Shown here: piece after piece, positions 8,557 through 17,114 of the stretch
Layout: each line of letters opens with the position of its first letter
Numbering within the stretch: position 1 is the stretch's first letter
DNA from: Fen-1135 sp963705275
Lineage (GTDB): Bacteria > Desulfobacterota > Syntrophia > Syntrophales > UBA2185
DNA: 64,000 bases
Direction of reading: 5' to 3'
Assembly (NCBI GenBank): GCA_963705275.1
Contig: OY970063.1
Coordinates: 2,790,001 to 2,854,000, forward strand
Position numbers and translations under genes: made by a program
The notes under the pieces: generated by a model
Databases searched by the model: none
What the model was told of the DNA's origin: nothing
What the model saw: the letters and a program-made list of their open reading frames with translations, nothing else

Positions 8557-8916
8557 CTTTTGATTCCTCAGGCTCGAAGCCCAATCTCCAGTTAATTTGC
8601 AGAACAGCAAGAAATTCTTTTGCATGAGTTCAAAAGACATCTGTGTCTTTGGCGCCCCCTCAAACTCCGCTACGAATGGCCAAGCCTTTTCATGATTCGC
8701 TGGGCGTGGCGCGTATGTGAATTTCCTTGTGATGGGTTCTTTTCAGATACCTTTGTTTTGAAAATACGGGCGGATTATTATGTGACGTGTCAGGGATATT
8801 TAGGGAGGACAGGGTGTGCACTGTTTGTGCGGTAAAGTAAAAGGGGAGACAGGTTATCCCCATCTCCCCCGAAGTTCATAAACCTATACCAGAATCATCA
8901 AGCTATTCGGCACGGG
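8557..8916. other. Convergent intergenic region, no gene seen
   Basis: Lies between the sigma-54 activator (+) and the acyl-CoA dehydrogenase (-). A 71-codon frame at 8620-8835 (+) has a Trp/Cys/Arg-rich composition and no ribosome binding site, and I do not consider it a gene. The right part holds the hairpin at 8843-8869. Confidence 0.6.
8843..8869. terminator. Bidirectional hairpin between convergent genes
   Basis: GGGGAGA at 8843-8849 pairs with TCTCCCC at 8863-8869 around a 13-base loop. It lies between the 3' ends of two convergent genes and can serve either strand. There is no clear U tract, so its strength is uncertain. Confidence 0.45.
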
Positions 8917-10056
8917 TTACCTTAGAATACTGCCGCCGATAACCATGCGCATAGCCTCGCTTGTGCCCTCGTATATCTGCGTAATCTTTGCATCTCGCAT
9001 CAGGCGCTCCACAGGATACTCGCGGCTGTACCCGTAGCCGCCAAATACCTGGACGGCGTCGGTCGTAACAGACATAGCGACATCGGAAGCAAACAGCTTA
9101 GCCATTGCCGCTTCCTTGGAATAAGGAAGGTCATTGGATTTGTTAAAAGCGGCTCGATACGTCATGAGACGGGCTGCCTCAATTTTTGTAGCCATGTTGG
9201 CGAGCATAAAGCTGATGCCCTGTTGGGTCGCTATGGGTTTTCCGAACTGAACACGCTGTTTTGCATATTTGATTGCGTGATCCAGAGCGCCCTGGGCAAT
9301 GCCGACCGCCTGGGCAGCTATACCGATACGGCCGCCGTCTAAAGTCGTCATGGCAATTCTAAACCCGTCGCCTTCTTTGCCTAAGATGTTGGAGGCAGGC
9401 GTTTTTGCGTTGACCATGATGACCTCGCGCTGTACGGCTGCGCGAATACCCATTTTGGTTTCTTTCTTGCCGAAGCTCAAGCCCGGTGAGCCCTTCTCGA
9501 CAATAAACGCGCTCATGCCCTTTAGGCCGGCCTCTTTATTAGTCTTGGTAAAGATAACCTCTACTTCAGCCTCTCCACCGTTCGTGTTGAAAACCTTGGT
9601 CCCGGTGATAAGATATGAATCTCCTTCTTTTACGGCAAATGTTGAGGCGTTGCCTACGTCTGTGCCTGCGTTGGGTTCCGTTAGACCGAATGCGCCTAAC
9701 TTTATACCCTGGGCGAGCGGCACGAGGTATTTCTGTTTCTGCTCCTCCGTGCCGTATTTGTATATCGGCCATGAACAGAGCGAGGTGTGCACCGACATAC
9801 CGATGGAAGTTGACGCATCTATGCGTGAGATTTCCTCAATTGCAATCGCATAAGCGACGAAGTCCATGCCGCCTCCACCGTACTTTTCGGGATACGGCAG
9901 GCCCATGAGGCCCAACTTGCCCATTTCATCGAATATACTTCGGTCAAACAGCTCTTTTTCATCGCGCTCCACGATAGTCGGAGCCAGTTTCTTTTCTGCA
10001 AATTCCCGCACCATTTTGCGGATGCCTTCATTTTCCGGTGATACAGTAAAATTCAT
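8917..10056 (-). CDS. acd: Acyl-CoA dehydrogenase
   Basis: FAD enzyme that introduces a 2,3 double bond into an acyl-CoA and hands electrons to ETF. It is 379 residues long, normal for the family. The L-T-E-P-N-A-G-T-D FAD/substrate loop is near residue 127 and the catalytic Glu lies in Q-I-Y-E-G-T-S-E near the C terminus, the short-chain/butyryl-CoA dehydrogenase placement. A GAGGAGGG site precedes the ATG. It is last in a - strand series after etfB and the ferredoxin-fused etfA, the arrangement of butyryl-CoA dehydrogenase/EtfAB complexes. Substrate chain or ring specificity cannot be read. Confidence 0.92.
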   Translation of the reverse strand: MNFTVSPENEGIRKMVREFAEKKLAPTIVERDEKELFDRSIFDEMGKLGLMGLPYPEKYGGGGMDFVAYAIAIEEISRIDASTSIGMSVHTSLCSWPIYKYGTEEQKQKYLVPLAQGIKLGAFGLTEPNAGTDVGNASTFAVKEGDSYLITGTKVFNTNGGEAEVEVIFTKTNKEAGLKGMSAFIVEKGSPGLSFGKKETKMGIRAAVQREVIMVNAKTPASNILGKEGDGFRIAMTTLDGGRIGIAAQAVGIAQGALDHAIKYAKQRVQFGKPIATQQGISFMLANMATKIEAARLMTYRAAFNKSNDLPYSKEAAMAKLFASDVAMSVTTDAVQVFGGYGYSREYPVERLMRDAKITQIYEGTSEAMRMVIGGSILR

Positions 10057-10135
10057 GGATTACCCTCCTCTTAAAATATATTGTTTGTTGTTTTCAAAAT
10101 TGCGCCGACTTACAGACTGCGGACGGCGATTACAT

Positions 10136-11332
10136 TTATTGCTGAAGAATTTCCTTAAACTTCGCGGTCAATGCCGGTACGACTTCGTACACATCACCGA
10201 CTATTCCGTAGGTCGCCACCTTGAAGATGGGCGCATCCGGGTCTTTATTGATTGCAATTATGACATCGGATGTCTGCATCCCGGCAAGATGCTGAATGGC
10301 GCCGGATATGCCGCAGGCGATGTAGATCTTCGGCGCAACCGTTTTCCCCGTTTGACCGACTTGGTGCGGATACGGCATCCAGCCCGCGTCCACAGCCGCC
10401 CTGGACGATCCGACGGTGCCTTTCAAAACCTGTGCAAGATCCTCAACCATCCTGAAGCCTTCCGGTTTTCCAAGACCCCGCCCTCCGGATACGATGATCT
10501 CTGCGTCTTCGAGATTGCATGAGAAAGTGCAGACCTTGACGACATCGACAAGCTTTGTGCGTATATCCTTTTCGTTGATTGCCAGCTCTTCCCGGATTAT
10601 CTTACCTGTGCGGTTGTAGTCCGGCACGGGCTTCTTGAAGACCTTGGGCCGCACCGTTCCCATCTGCGGACGGTTGTCCGGGCAAAAGATCGTTGCCATG
10701 ATATTGCCGCCGAAAGCAGGTCTTGTCCATGCGACGAGCCTGGTCTCGGGATCTATGGAAAGATTGGTGCAGTCGGCTGTCAGTCCGGTCTTGATCCTGG
10801 CTGCTACGCGGGGTCCCAGATCTCTGCCGTCATTGGTCGCGCCCAAGAGTATGACGGACGGAAGATGCTTCCTGATTAGATGCGTAAAGGCGATTGAATA
10901 CGCGTCCGTCGAATAGTGCTGGAAAGCGCTGCCTTCAACTAGGTACACGTTGTCCGCGCCGCTGGCAAAAAGCTCCTTGGTCAACTCGACCACATTGTCG
11001 CCTATGAGCACTGCGGATATCTCCTGGCCGAGCTCCTGGGCGAGTTTCCTGCCCTCGCCGATAAGTTCCAGCGAAACGTTCCGTATGCGGCCATCACGAT
11101 GTTCTATGAATACCCAGACACCCTTATAGGCGCTGATGTCTTGTGCCTCTTCCGCCTTTTCGCGCTCTACTACTATGGCGGATGCGGGACAGCTGCTTTC
11201 GCAGGCGCCGCAGAATGTACAAGCCTCCGTGAGAACGGCTTTATCATCTTTCATGACAATTGCGCCGTATGGACAACTGTCGATGCATGTTTGACAACCT
11301 ATGCATTCATCCGATAATATCTTAACAGACAT
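10136..11332 (-). CDS. etfA: Electron transfer flavoprotein alpha subunit with N-terminal 2[4Fe-4S] ferredoxin domain
   Basis: At 398 residues this EtfA is about 70 longer than usual because of an N-terminal ferredoxin domain (residues 1-60) with two cluster motifs, C-I-G-C-Q-T-C...C-P and C-T-F-C-G-A-C...C-P. The ETF alpha Rossmann-like domain follows, then the FAD-binding C-terminal part with G-G-R-G-L-G, S-R-A-A-V-D-A-G-W and I-A-C-G-I-S-G-A-I-Q-H. Ferredoxin-fused EtfA proteins are known in caffeyl-CoA reductase (CarE) and in lactate dehydrogenase/ETF complexes (LctC), both electron-bifurcating, so ferredoxin coupling is a reasonable inference. It lies between etfB (22 bases upstream) and acyl-CoA dehydrogenase. 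Confidence 0.92.
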   Translation of the reverse strand: MSVKILSDECIGCQTCIDSCPYGAIVMKDDKAVLTEACTFCGACESSCPASAIVVEREKAEEAQDISAYKGVWVFIEHRDGRIRNVSLELIGEGRKLAQELGQEISAVLIGDNVVELTKELFASGADNVYLVEGSAFQHYSTDAYSIAFTHLIRKHLPSVILLGATNDGRDLGPRVAARIKTGLTADCTNLSIDPETRLVAWTRPAFGGNIMATIFCPDNRPQMGTVRPKVFKKPVPDYNRTGKIIREELAINEKDIRTKLVDVVKVCTFSCNLEDAEIIVSGGRGLGKPEGFRMVEDLAQVLKGTVGSSRAAVDAGWMPYPHQVGQTGKTVAPKIYIACGISGAIQHLAGMQTSDVIIAINKDPDAPIFKVATYGIVGDVYEVVPALTAKFKEILQQ

Positions 11333-11354
11333 ATTTAACTGCTTCCTCCTCGAC

Positions 11355-12137
11355 TTATAGTATCTTGGCCTGCCTCAGCTTGTCGACAAGCAAATCGACG
11401 GCCTCTTTGGCGTCGCCCTGAATAAGTTCACCCTTGCCGCGCCGTTCAGGAGTAAATATGCGCTTTACGAGCGTCGGCGAGCCCTCCAGACCTGCGGATT
11501 TAGGATCTATTGCAATGTCGGCGGCGGTCCACACGGGGACTTCCGTCCGGTAAGCCTTTGCCGTGCCCTTCACCGTGGGAATGCGGGGGTCTATAGGCAG
11601 TTTTATGATTGTAACTACAAGGGGCGGTTTTGCCTCTAGGACGTCGTATCCTTCGTCATGTTCACGGTGGGCAATAACCTTTTCTCCGTCAAATTCGATC
11701 GCACTGATGTAGGTCAACTGGCCGATGCCAAGGTGTTCCGCCATCTCAGGTCCCACTTGGGCAGTATCTCCGTCAATTGCCTGCTTCCCGCAAATGACCA
11801 GATCGTAGTTGGCGATTTTACGCACTGCCTGAGACAATGTGTAGGATGTGGCAAGAGTATCGGAACCGGCAAACGCCCTGTCGCTCAAGAGAATGGCTTC
11901 ATCTGCGCCCATGGCGATGCATTCCCGCAGGGCCGCTGCGGCCTGCGGCGGTCCCATGCTGATCACCGTTACCTTTCCGCCATGCTTGTCTCGAAGCTGC
12001 AGTGCGATTTCGAGGGCAAATTTGTCGAAGGGATTGACTATGCTTGGGACTCCCTCTCTGATCAATGTATTGGTAACAGGATCAATTTTAACTTCCGTGG
12101 TATCAGGTACCTGTTTGACACATACAACAATTTCCAT
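11355..12137 (-). CDS. etfB: Electron transfer flavoprotein beta subunit
   Basis: Partner of the ferredoxin-fused EtfA. The 260-residue protein begins M-E-I-V-V-C-V-K-Q-V-P-D-T, followed by N-P-F-D-K-F-A-L-E and the adenine-nucleotide/FAD signature C-G-K-Q-A-I-D-G-D-T-A-Q-V-G-P. These segments are close to EtfB of bifurcating acyl-CoA dehydrogenase complexes. I chose ATG 12137: AGGAG lies 11 bases upstream, whereas the upstream GTG at 12149 overlaps that site. A hairpin separates it from the MFS gene upstream. Confidence 0.93.
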   Translation of the reverse strand: MEIVVCVKQVPDTTEVKIDPVTNTLIREGVPSIVNPFDKFALEIALQLRDKHGGKVTVISMGPPQAAAALRECIAMGADEAILLSDRAFAGSDTLATSYTLSQAVRKIANYDLVICGKQAIDGDTAQVGPEMAEHLGIGQLTYISAIEFDGEKVIAHREHDEGYDVLEAKPPLVVTIIKLPIDPRIPTVKGTAKAYRTEVPVWTAADIAIDPKSAGLEGSPTLVKRIFTPERRGKGELIQGDAKEAVDLLVDKLRQAKIL

Positions 12138-12244
12138 ATAAGTTTTCACTCCTGTTAATATTAAGAATTATTTTGCATAACATGGACAGTATCATTCTTG
12201 TACATGAATTAAATCTGCACGCAGGCAAGTTCTCGGGACGGCTA

Positions 12245-12260
12245 CGCAAAATAAAATCCC
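12245..12260 (-). promoter_or_regulatory. Possible sigma-54 promoter upstream of etfB (weak)
   Basis: On the - strand, GG at 12259-12258 and GC at 12247-12246 are separated by 10 bases, with TTTTGC at the -12 element but only GGGA at -24. It is about 110 bases before etfB. Such spacing arises by chance fairly often; the -12 element is better than the -24. Confidence 0.25.
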
Positions 12261-12347
12261 TGCAAAGAGAAACATATCTTGCGGGATTGATATACGCATC
12301 ATTTATGTTTTCTATATTAAAGAACAATCAGGGATATTAACACTAAA

Positions 12348-12415
12348 GGGGGCATGGGGGCTTCCGATAATAACGGAAACCCGCCTGTACCTTACATACG
12401 GTCTGCCATGCCCCC
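12348..12415 (-). terminator. Large inverted repeat between MFS gene and etfB
   Basis: GGGGGCATGG at 12348-12357 is the exact complement of CCATGCCCCC at 12406-12415. A smaller nested hairpin, TTCCG (12362-12366) with CGGAA (12374-12378), lies inside. On the - strand it falls just after the MFS stop codon, where a terminator or a transcript-processing stem would be expected. No long U tract follows. Confidence 0.5.
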
Positions 12416-12440
12416 CATGTGCATAGTCCGGATCCTATCC

Positions 12441-13769
12441 TTACGCCTTCTTGGTAATGATCGGCTTAGAATCTGTTGTAAAGTACATTGCTATTGCACC
12501 TACTACGAGCGAAGCCGCACAGAACATAAAGGTTGCCTGGTACGCCTCCACGGGGAATTTGCCGTTGACCTTTCCATAGTGGTCAAGCACAACGCCCATC
12601 AATAGCTGATATAAAGCTCCTCCTATGAAGTACCATATATTCAGCAGCCCGTTCGACGTAGCCATGAAGCTGGTCGGCTGACCGTCGGCTATGTGAGCGT
12701 AATTCGGCACGTATGCGCCGCAGAAGAAGCCCATGACAAATAACAGGGCATAGAACCATTCAACGGGTATCGATCCGGTAAAGAAGGCCATCGGTATCCA
12801 GGTGGCAACATAGATAAGCATGCCATAGAAAGATGTCTTCCTGCGTGACTTGAGAATACGGTCGGAAGCGTAACCGGCGGCAAAGCATCCTATCGCCATA
12901 CCTATGGGCCAGAACATAAGCATATTGGCAGCCTGCTGTTTTGGCAGACCGTAAATGTGCTGTGCGTAGGGAACGAACCAGAGGCCCTGAAGTCCCATAA
13001 CCGTGCCGTAGATCACGAAGGCATAGAGGGATATCAGCCAGTAGTTCTTCATCTTCAGCAATTTTATAAAATTTTCTTTGAATGTCGTCTTCTGGGCGGC
13101 GGTCTGTGCCGGGTAGTAATCAATACCGTCGATCTCCGAAACCGTAGGATAACCCATGTCGGCAGGTTTATTGCGAATGACCAGGTAGTCAATTATGGAT
13201 ATAACGAGCATGAAAGCGCCCAGCCACAAGAATGCATACCGCCATCCGACGATACCGACGAGGAACGCAAGGGGTGCGGACGCGAGTATCGCGCCGACGT
13301 TGCCCAGGGTGAGCATCACACCTGTAAGTGTCGCCAGTTCATTCGGCCTAAACCAGTTATACAGGATTTTCATACACGGCATCCAAACAACCGCGACGCC
13401 GACGCCCATCAAGAAGCGGCCGAAAATACACCAGCCGAACGTCTGCGCCATACCGAACAATGCGGTACCGATTGCCGCTATGACGAAGAATGAACTCACC
13501 GAAAGCCTCGGGCCGATCTTATCGGCTAGGAATCCCGAGGGGAACTGCATTGCTGCATAAGGATAAAAGTACATCGATGATAGAATACCAAGGGTCGTTG
13601 CCGTCAGACCGAATTCCTTCATCAGTTCCGGAGCAACAACGGCAGGTGCGACGCGGTCGAAATACACAAAGATATACGTCAATAAGAACATTCCATAAGT
13701 GATCCAACGATAAGTGATCATCTTCTTGGCCTTTACAGGATCAACTCCTGCGGCTACCTTCGCGCTCAT
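12441..13769 (-). CDS. Major facilitator superfamily transporter
   Basis: A 442-residue inner-membrane protein with about twelve hydrophobic helices and a charged N terminus. Helix 1 carries F-D-R-V-A-P-A-V-V-A-P, and the loop between helices 2 and 3 has G-F-L-A-D-K-I-G-P-R, the MFS A motif. The position between the acyl-CoA dehydrogenase/ETF genes and the CoA-transferase/dehydratase genes suggests uptake of an organic acid feeding this pathway (inference from neighbours). An AAGGAGGAG-type site precedes the ATG. Confidence 0.9.
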   Translation of the reverse strand: MSAKVAAGVDPVKAKKMITYRWITYGMFLLTYIFVYFDRVAPAVVAPELMKEFGLTATTLGILSSMYFYPYAAMQFPSGFLADKIGPRLSVSSFFVIAAIGTALFGMAQTFGWCIFGRFLMGVGVAVVWMPCMKILYNWFRPNELATLTGVMLTLGNVGAILASAPLAFLVGIVGWRYAFLWLGAFMLVISIIDYLVIRNKPADMGYPTVSEIDGIDYYPAQTAAQKTTFKENFIKLLKMKNYWLISLYAFVIYGTVMGLQGLWFVPYAQHIYGLPKQQAANMLMFWPIGMAIGCFAAGYASDRILKSRRKTSFYGMLIYVATWIPMAFFTGSIPVEWFYALLFVMGFFCGAYVPNYAHIADGQPTSFMATSNGLLNIWYFIGGALYQLLMGVVLDHYGKVNGKFPVEAYQATFMFCAASLVVGAIAMYFTTDSKPIITKKA

Positions 13770-13866
13770 ACAATCTCCTCCTTAAGTTTTTAATATGCCT
13801 CTTTGGTGCAATTAGTTCTTATCTTGTTTTATTTGACAAAAAAAATTAGCACTCCAACAGCCTTTG

Positions 13867-13891
13867 AAAGATGGTCATTGAGGCCATCTTT
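13867..13891. terminator. Hairpin upstream of the MFS gene
   Basis: AAAGATGG (13867-13874) pairs perfectly with CCATCTTT (13884-13891). It lies between the dehydratase-family gene and the MFS gene. A second hairpin is closer to the upstream gene. Terminator function is inferred from position. Confidence 0.45.
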
Positions 13892-13945
13892 TTCCCCGGG
13901 CCGAATACCACAAGCTTTCTGCAATATCGGCCGCTTTCCTGATCC

Positions 13946-13976
13946 GGATGCCCCGCCCGCATGGACGGGGCAATCC
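13946..13976 (-). terminator. GC-rich hairpin after the dehydratase-family gene
   Basis: GGATGCCCCG (13946-13955) pairs with CGGGGCAATCC (13966-13976), one bulged base. It begins 12 bases past the stop codon of the - strand gene and is the likely end of the CoA-transferase/dehydratase transcript. A run of T follows only about 85 bases on. Confidence 0.5.
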
Positions 13977-13987
13977 GATCCGCATTG

Positions 13988-15457
13988 TTATTTCTTTTTC
14001 TTTTCCGGTTCCGGTATTTCTTCAGTTATGCCGGCAATCTTTCTTGCGTATTCGGCGAACTGGTCAACCGGGGTAAGAGACCTGACAACCAGCTTTGCTC
14101 CATCAGGTGAACCGCCGCCGTGCATACAGCCCGGAACGCCTGCGCCAAGCGTCAGCCACTCGGAAAGCCTTGCTGCACGCGCCCTTGATTCAGCGCTGAA
14201 CTTGGGGGAGGCTTTCAGGGCCGCCTGAACCATAGCCCCGATCTTGGAGTCGTTAAAGTCCTTCGAAGACGGGAAGCAGCCGGTTTCCACGATGCCGCCG
14301 CCGATGTCCTGGCAGATCCGCTTGGTTTCATAGGGCAGGGTGGCCACATGCACCTTATTGGCATGGGCGGTCAGAGAATCTGAAACCCACATGCCGCCGG
14401 GACCTTTCTTGCCGAGCGCCATCGAGCCGATTCCCATGCAGTATGTAGTTTCATTATTGACTGCCATCTCCACCATCTTGCCGGCAAACGTGCTTGCCGC
14501 CAATCCGTTCGTCCTCGCCATGAGGGCCGCAGCGCCGATCATCACATCTCCCTGGCCGGCGACACACGCGCCAATGCACGCACGGTAGTTGGCTGTGAAG
14601 TATTCTATGATCTTTCCGGAGTATTTGGATTCCTTGCACATGAACACCCTGTCATTGGGGACAAAACAGTCTTTGAAAAAGAGGAAGGACTGGGTGATGC
14701 CGGAATCCGGAATGTCGAATCCGCCTTCCATTTCTCTTGTATCGCTCGGTCTCCGGGCTTCAACGATGGTGAGGCCTTTTATATCCCGCGGTACGACGCA
14801 GCTCACTGCATAGTCCTGATCCTCTTCCCTGTAGCCGCTTCCCGGGAGGATAAATATCTCGTTAGATGCGGCAACGCCACAGATCATCGCCTTCATGCCG
14901 CTGATTACGATGCCGTCTTCACGGACTTCAGTAATGTGCACATTGCTGTCCGGATTCGCCTGCTGTGACGGTCTCAGGCTGCGGTCGCCTTTTGCATCCG
15001 TCAGAGCTCCCGATACGACGAGCCCGTTCTTCTGGCAATTGATAATCCATTTCTTGAGACGTTCCTGGTATTTGGTTCCGAATTCCTTGTCTATCTGCGA
15101 CGTGATATTCCACATAACGTTCTGGGCGTTCCAGCCGACGCACACGCCGCCGCTGCAGCTTCCCGTCAGGCGGTACATCCATCTTTTCAGCTTGGAATTG
15201 GCCATGACATCTTCCAGGGTCTCCATCATGGAATTCCACCTGTGGATCTTTTCGCCGGGAATCAAAGTTGACGTCGTAGTGAAATCCTCCGCCAATTTCG
15301 CGTCGTGCGACGCATCGAATGCCCGCGCGTGACTCTCAACTACTCTCTTTGTCGCCGGATGAGTCGTAACATCCTCGATCAGCTCACCGAATTTGTAGAT
15401 GTTCGGCTTCATTGCCTTTAATGATTTCTTGTATTCTTCTCTTGTTTTCAAAGCCAT
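13988..15457 (-). CDS. Divergent 4-hydroxybutyryl-CoA dehydratase / 4-HPA 3-hydroxylase family flavoprotein
   Basis: A 489-residue member of the family that includes 4-hydroxybutyryl-CoA dehydratase (AbfD) and the oxygenase component of 4-hydroxyphenylacetate 3-hydroxylase. Its length and end-to-end pattern fit AbfD, and C101 and C298 fall where AbfD has cluster cysteines. Compared with my recollection of AbfD from Clostridium aminobutyricum (Cys99, Cys103, His292, Cys299), the first pair is spaced C-x4-C (C101, C106), the His position is Tyr291, and catalytic Tyr296 and Lys300 correspond to Ile295 and Val299. Extra cysteines C193 and C294 lie nearby. The reaction is therefore open: a CoA-ester dehydration or isomerisation is suggested by the CoA-transferase 43 bases upstream. 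The C terminus is Lys-rich. Confidence 0.75.
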   Translation of the reverse strand: MALKTREEYKKSLKAMKPNIYKFGELIEDVTTHPATKRVVESHARAFDASHDAKLAEDFTTTSTLIPGEKIHRWNSMMETLEDVMANSKLKRWMYRLTGSCSGGVCVGWNAQNVMWNITSQIDKEFGTKYQERLKKWIINCQKNGLVVSGALTDAKGDRSLRPSQQANPDSNVHITEVREDGIVISGMKAMICGVAASNEIFILPGSGYREEDQDYAVSCVVPRDIKGLTIVEARRPSDTREMEGGFDIPDSGITQSFLFFKDCFVPNDRVFMCKESKYSGKIIEYFTANYRACIGACVAGQGDVMIGAAALMARTNGLAASTFAGKMVEMAVNNETTYCMGIGSMALGKKGPGGMWVSDSLTAHANKVHVATLPYETKRICQDIGGGIVETGCFPSSKDFNDSKIGAMVQAALKASPKFSAESRARAARLSEWLTLGAGVPGCMHGGGSPDGAKLVVRSLTPVDQFAEYARKIAGITEEIPEPEKKKK

Positions 15458-15500
15458 AATTGTTCTCCTTAAACCATTTTCTTGCTCTCAATTTTGATTG

Positions 15501-17076
15501 TTAAAGTTCCTTCTTCAATATCTCAGGTTTTATGCCCATCGGCCCTTCCTTGAAAAGGCGAGCGTCCATCAACTTAACCTTGGGAGCGATGAGCGGCCTG
15601 TATTCCATCTGAGATAATACGTCCTTCTCCATATCCAAGCCGGGAGCAATTTCCGTCAGCATGACGCCCTCAGGCGTAAGTTTAAAGACAGCCCGTTCCG
15701 TAACGTAAAGGACCGTCTGACCGCTTGTCTTTCCGTACTCACCGCTGAACGTGATATGCTCCACCTTCTTGACTAACTTCTTCACCTTTCCTTCTTTAGC
15801 TATCTTAAGCACTCCATCGCCGATTTTCAACTCGAGACCGCTTGCCGTGAGTGTTCCGCAGAAGACAACCCTCTTTGCACTCTGGGTGATATTAATAAAT
15901 CCTCCTGCGCCGGCTATCCTGGGACCGAACTTACTGACGTTCACGTTTCCGAACTGATCCATTTCTGCCATTCCCAGGACAGCCAGATCGAGCCCGCCGC
16001 CGTCATAAAAATCAAACATCAGGGGATGGTCAACCAGGGCTTCCGGATTGATGGCCGATCCGAAGTAGAGCTTGCCCCCGGGCATACCGCCAATCGCACC
16101 CGGCTCGACCGTCATTGTCATCAATTCAATCAGGTCCTCTTCGGCTGCTACAGCCCCGCAGCCTTCCGGCATGCCGATACCCATATTTACGACTGCGTTG
16201 GGGATGAGTTCCATGACGCACCTTCGGCAAATTACTTTTCTTTCGCTCATCGGCAGAGGCGCTATGCGGCTCAGCGGAACCCTCGTCTCACCGCAAAGGC
16301 TCGGATTGTATTGTTCGGCCATGGGAACCTGCCAGTGGTTCTCAGGCTTCGCGACGACAATTGCATCCACCCATACTTTTGGTATCTTGACCATCATCGG
16401 ATGAAGCGTACCTGCTTTAGTCACTCTTTCCACCTGCACGATGACTTTACCGCCGGACCCCTTGGCAGCAAGTGCCAATAAGGCAAATTCCAGGGATATG
16501 GCCTCTCTTTCAATGGACACATTGCCATTCTCGTCTGCCGTCGTTCCACGGACAATGGCAACATTGATGGGTATGGCCTTGTAGAACAGGTATTCCTTGC
16601 CGTCAATCTCCATTAAACGGACGTACTCTTCGTGGCTGATGCTGTTTAGTTTTCCTCCCGTCTCTCTCGGATCCACAAATGTCCGCAGATCCAACGTGCG
16701 TGATGACTCCGGGCTTCTTGCCGGCGGTGGCCCGAAATACATGGAGAATCACGCCCTGGGGAATGTTGTATGCCTCTATCTTGTTGGCAACCGCCATCTT
16801 GATTAAATCAGGCTGCAATCCCCAATGACCTGATACGACCTTCCTTACCATACCTTCCTTCGCCCAGCGATTCAGCCCCCAGTTTGACTTTCCGTCATTC
16901 TGGCTGGCGCCGAATGTTAGCGTTAGATTGTTCGGCTGACCCGTTTCCAGAAAGCTCTTTTCAGCCGCCTTTGAAAGTTCTTCCGGATGACCCATCCCGA
17001 CAAATCCCGAAGTCGCTACGGTGTCTCCATTCTTTATCAGCTTAATCGCCTCTTCTGCAGTCATGAATTTTGCCAC
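15501..17076 (-). pseudogene. Family I CoA-transferase (propionate/acetate CoA-transferase type), broken by one frameshift
   Basis: Transfers CoA between acyl-CoA and a free acid through a glutamyl-CoA thioester. Two overlapping frames together make one protein: residues 1-129 (17076 down to about 16690) contain the N-terminal G-D-T-V-A-T-S-G-F-V-G half, and the remaining 395 (from T-F-V-D-P-R to 15501) contain the second half with the catalytic Glu in V-E-P-G-A-I-G-G. Joined, they give 524 residues, the normal length. One extra base near 16689-16691 (in GGATCTGCG on the - strand) causes the shift. No homopolymer is there, so this is either a real mutation or an assembly error. It is the first gene behind the sigma-54 promoter at 17148-17162. 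Confidence 0.85.
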
Positions 17077-17096
17077 GGTCCCACCTCCAATGGTTT

Positions 17097-17114
17097 ATAT
17101 AGTTTAGACTATAT
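17097..17114. promoter_or_regulatory. Operator-like palindrome before the CoA-transferase gene
   Basis: ATATAGT-TTAG-ACTATAT, a perfect 7-base inverted repeat with a 4-base spacer, 20 bases before the start codon and about 20-30 bases downstream of the expected sigma-54 transcription start. The position fits a repressor site. Confidence 0.5.

Noticed and set aside
8620..8835. 71-codon frame in the convergent gap
   Set aside because: Trp, Cys and Arg-rich with no ribosome binding site or recognisable pattern.
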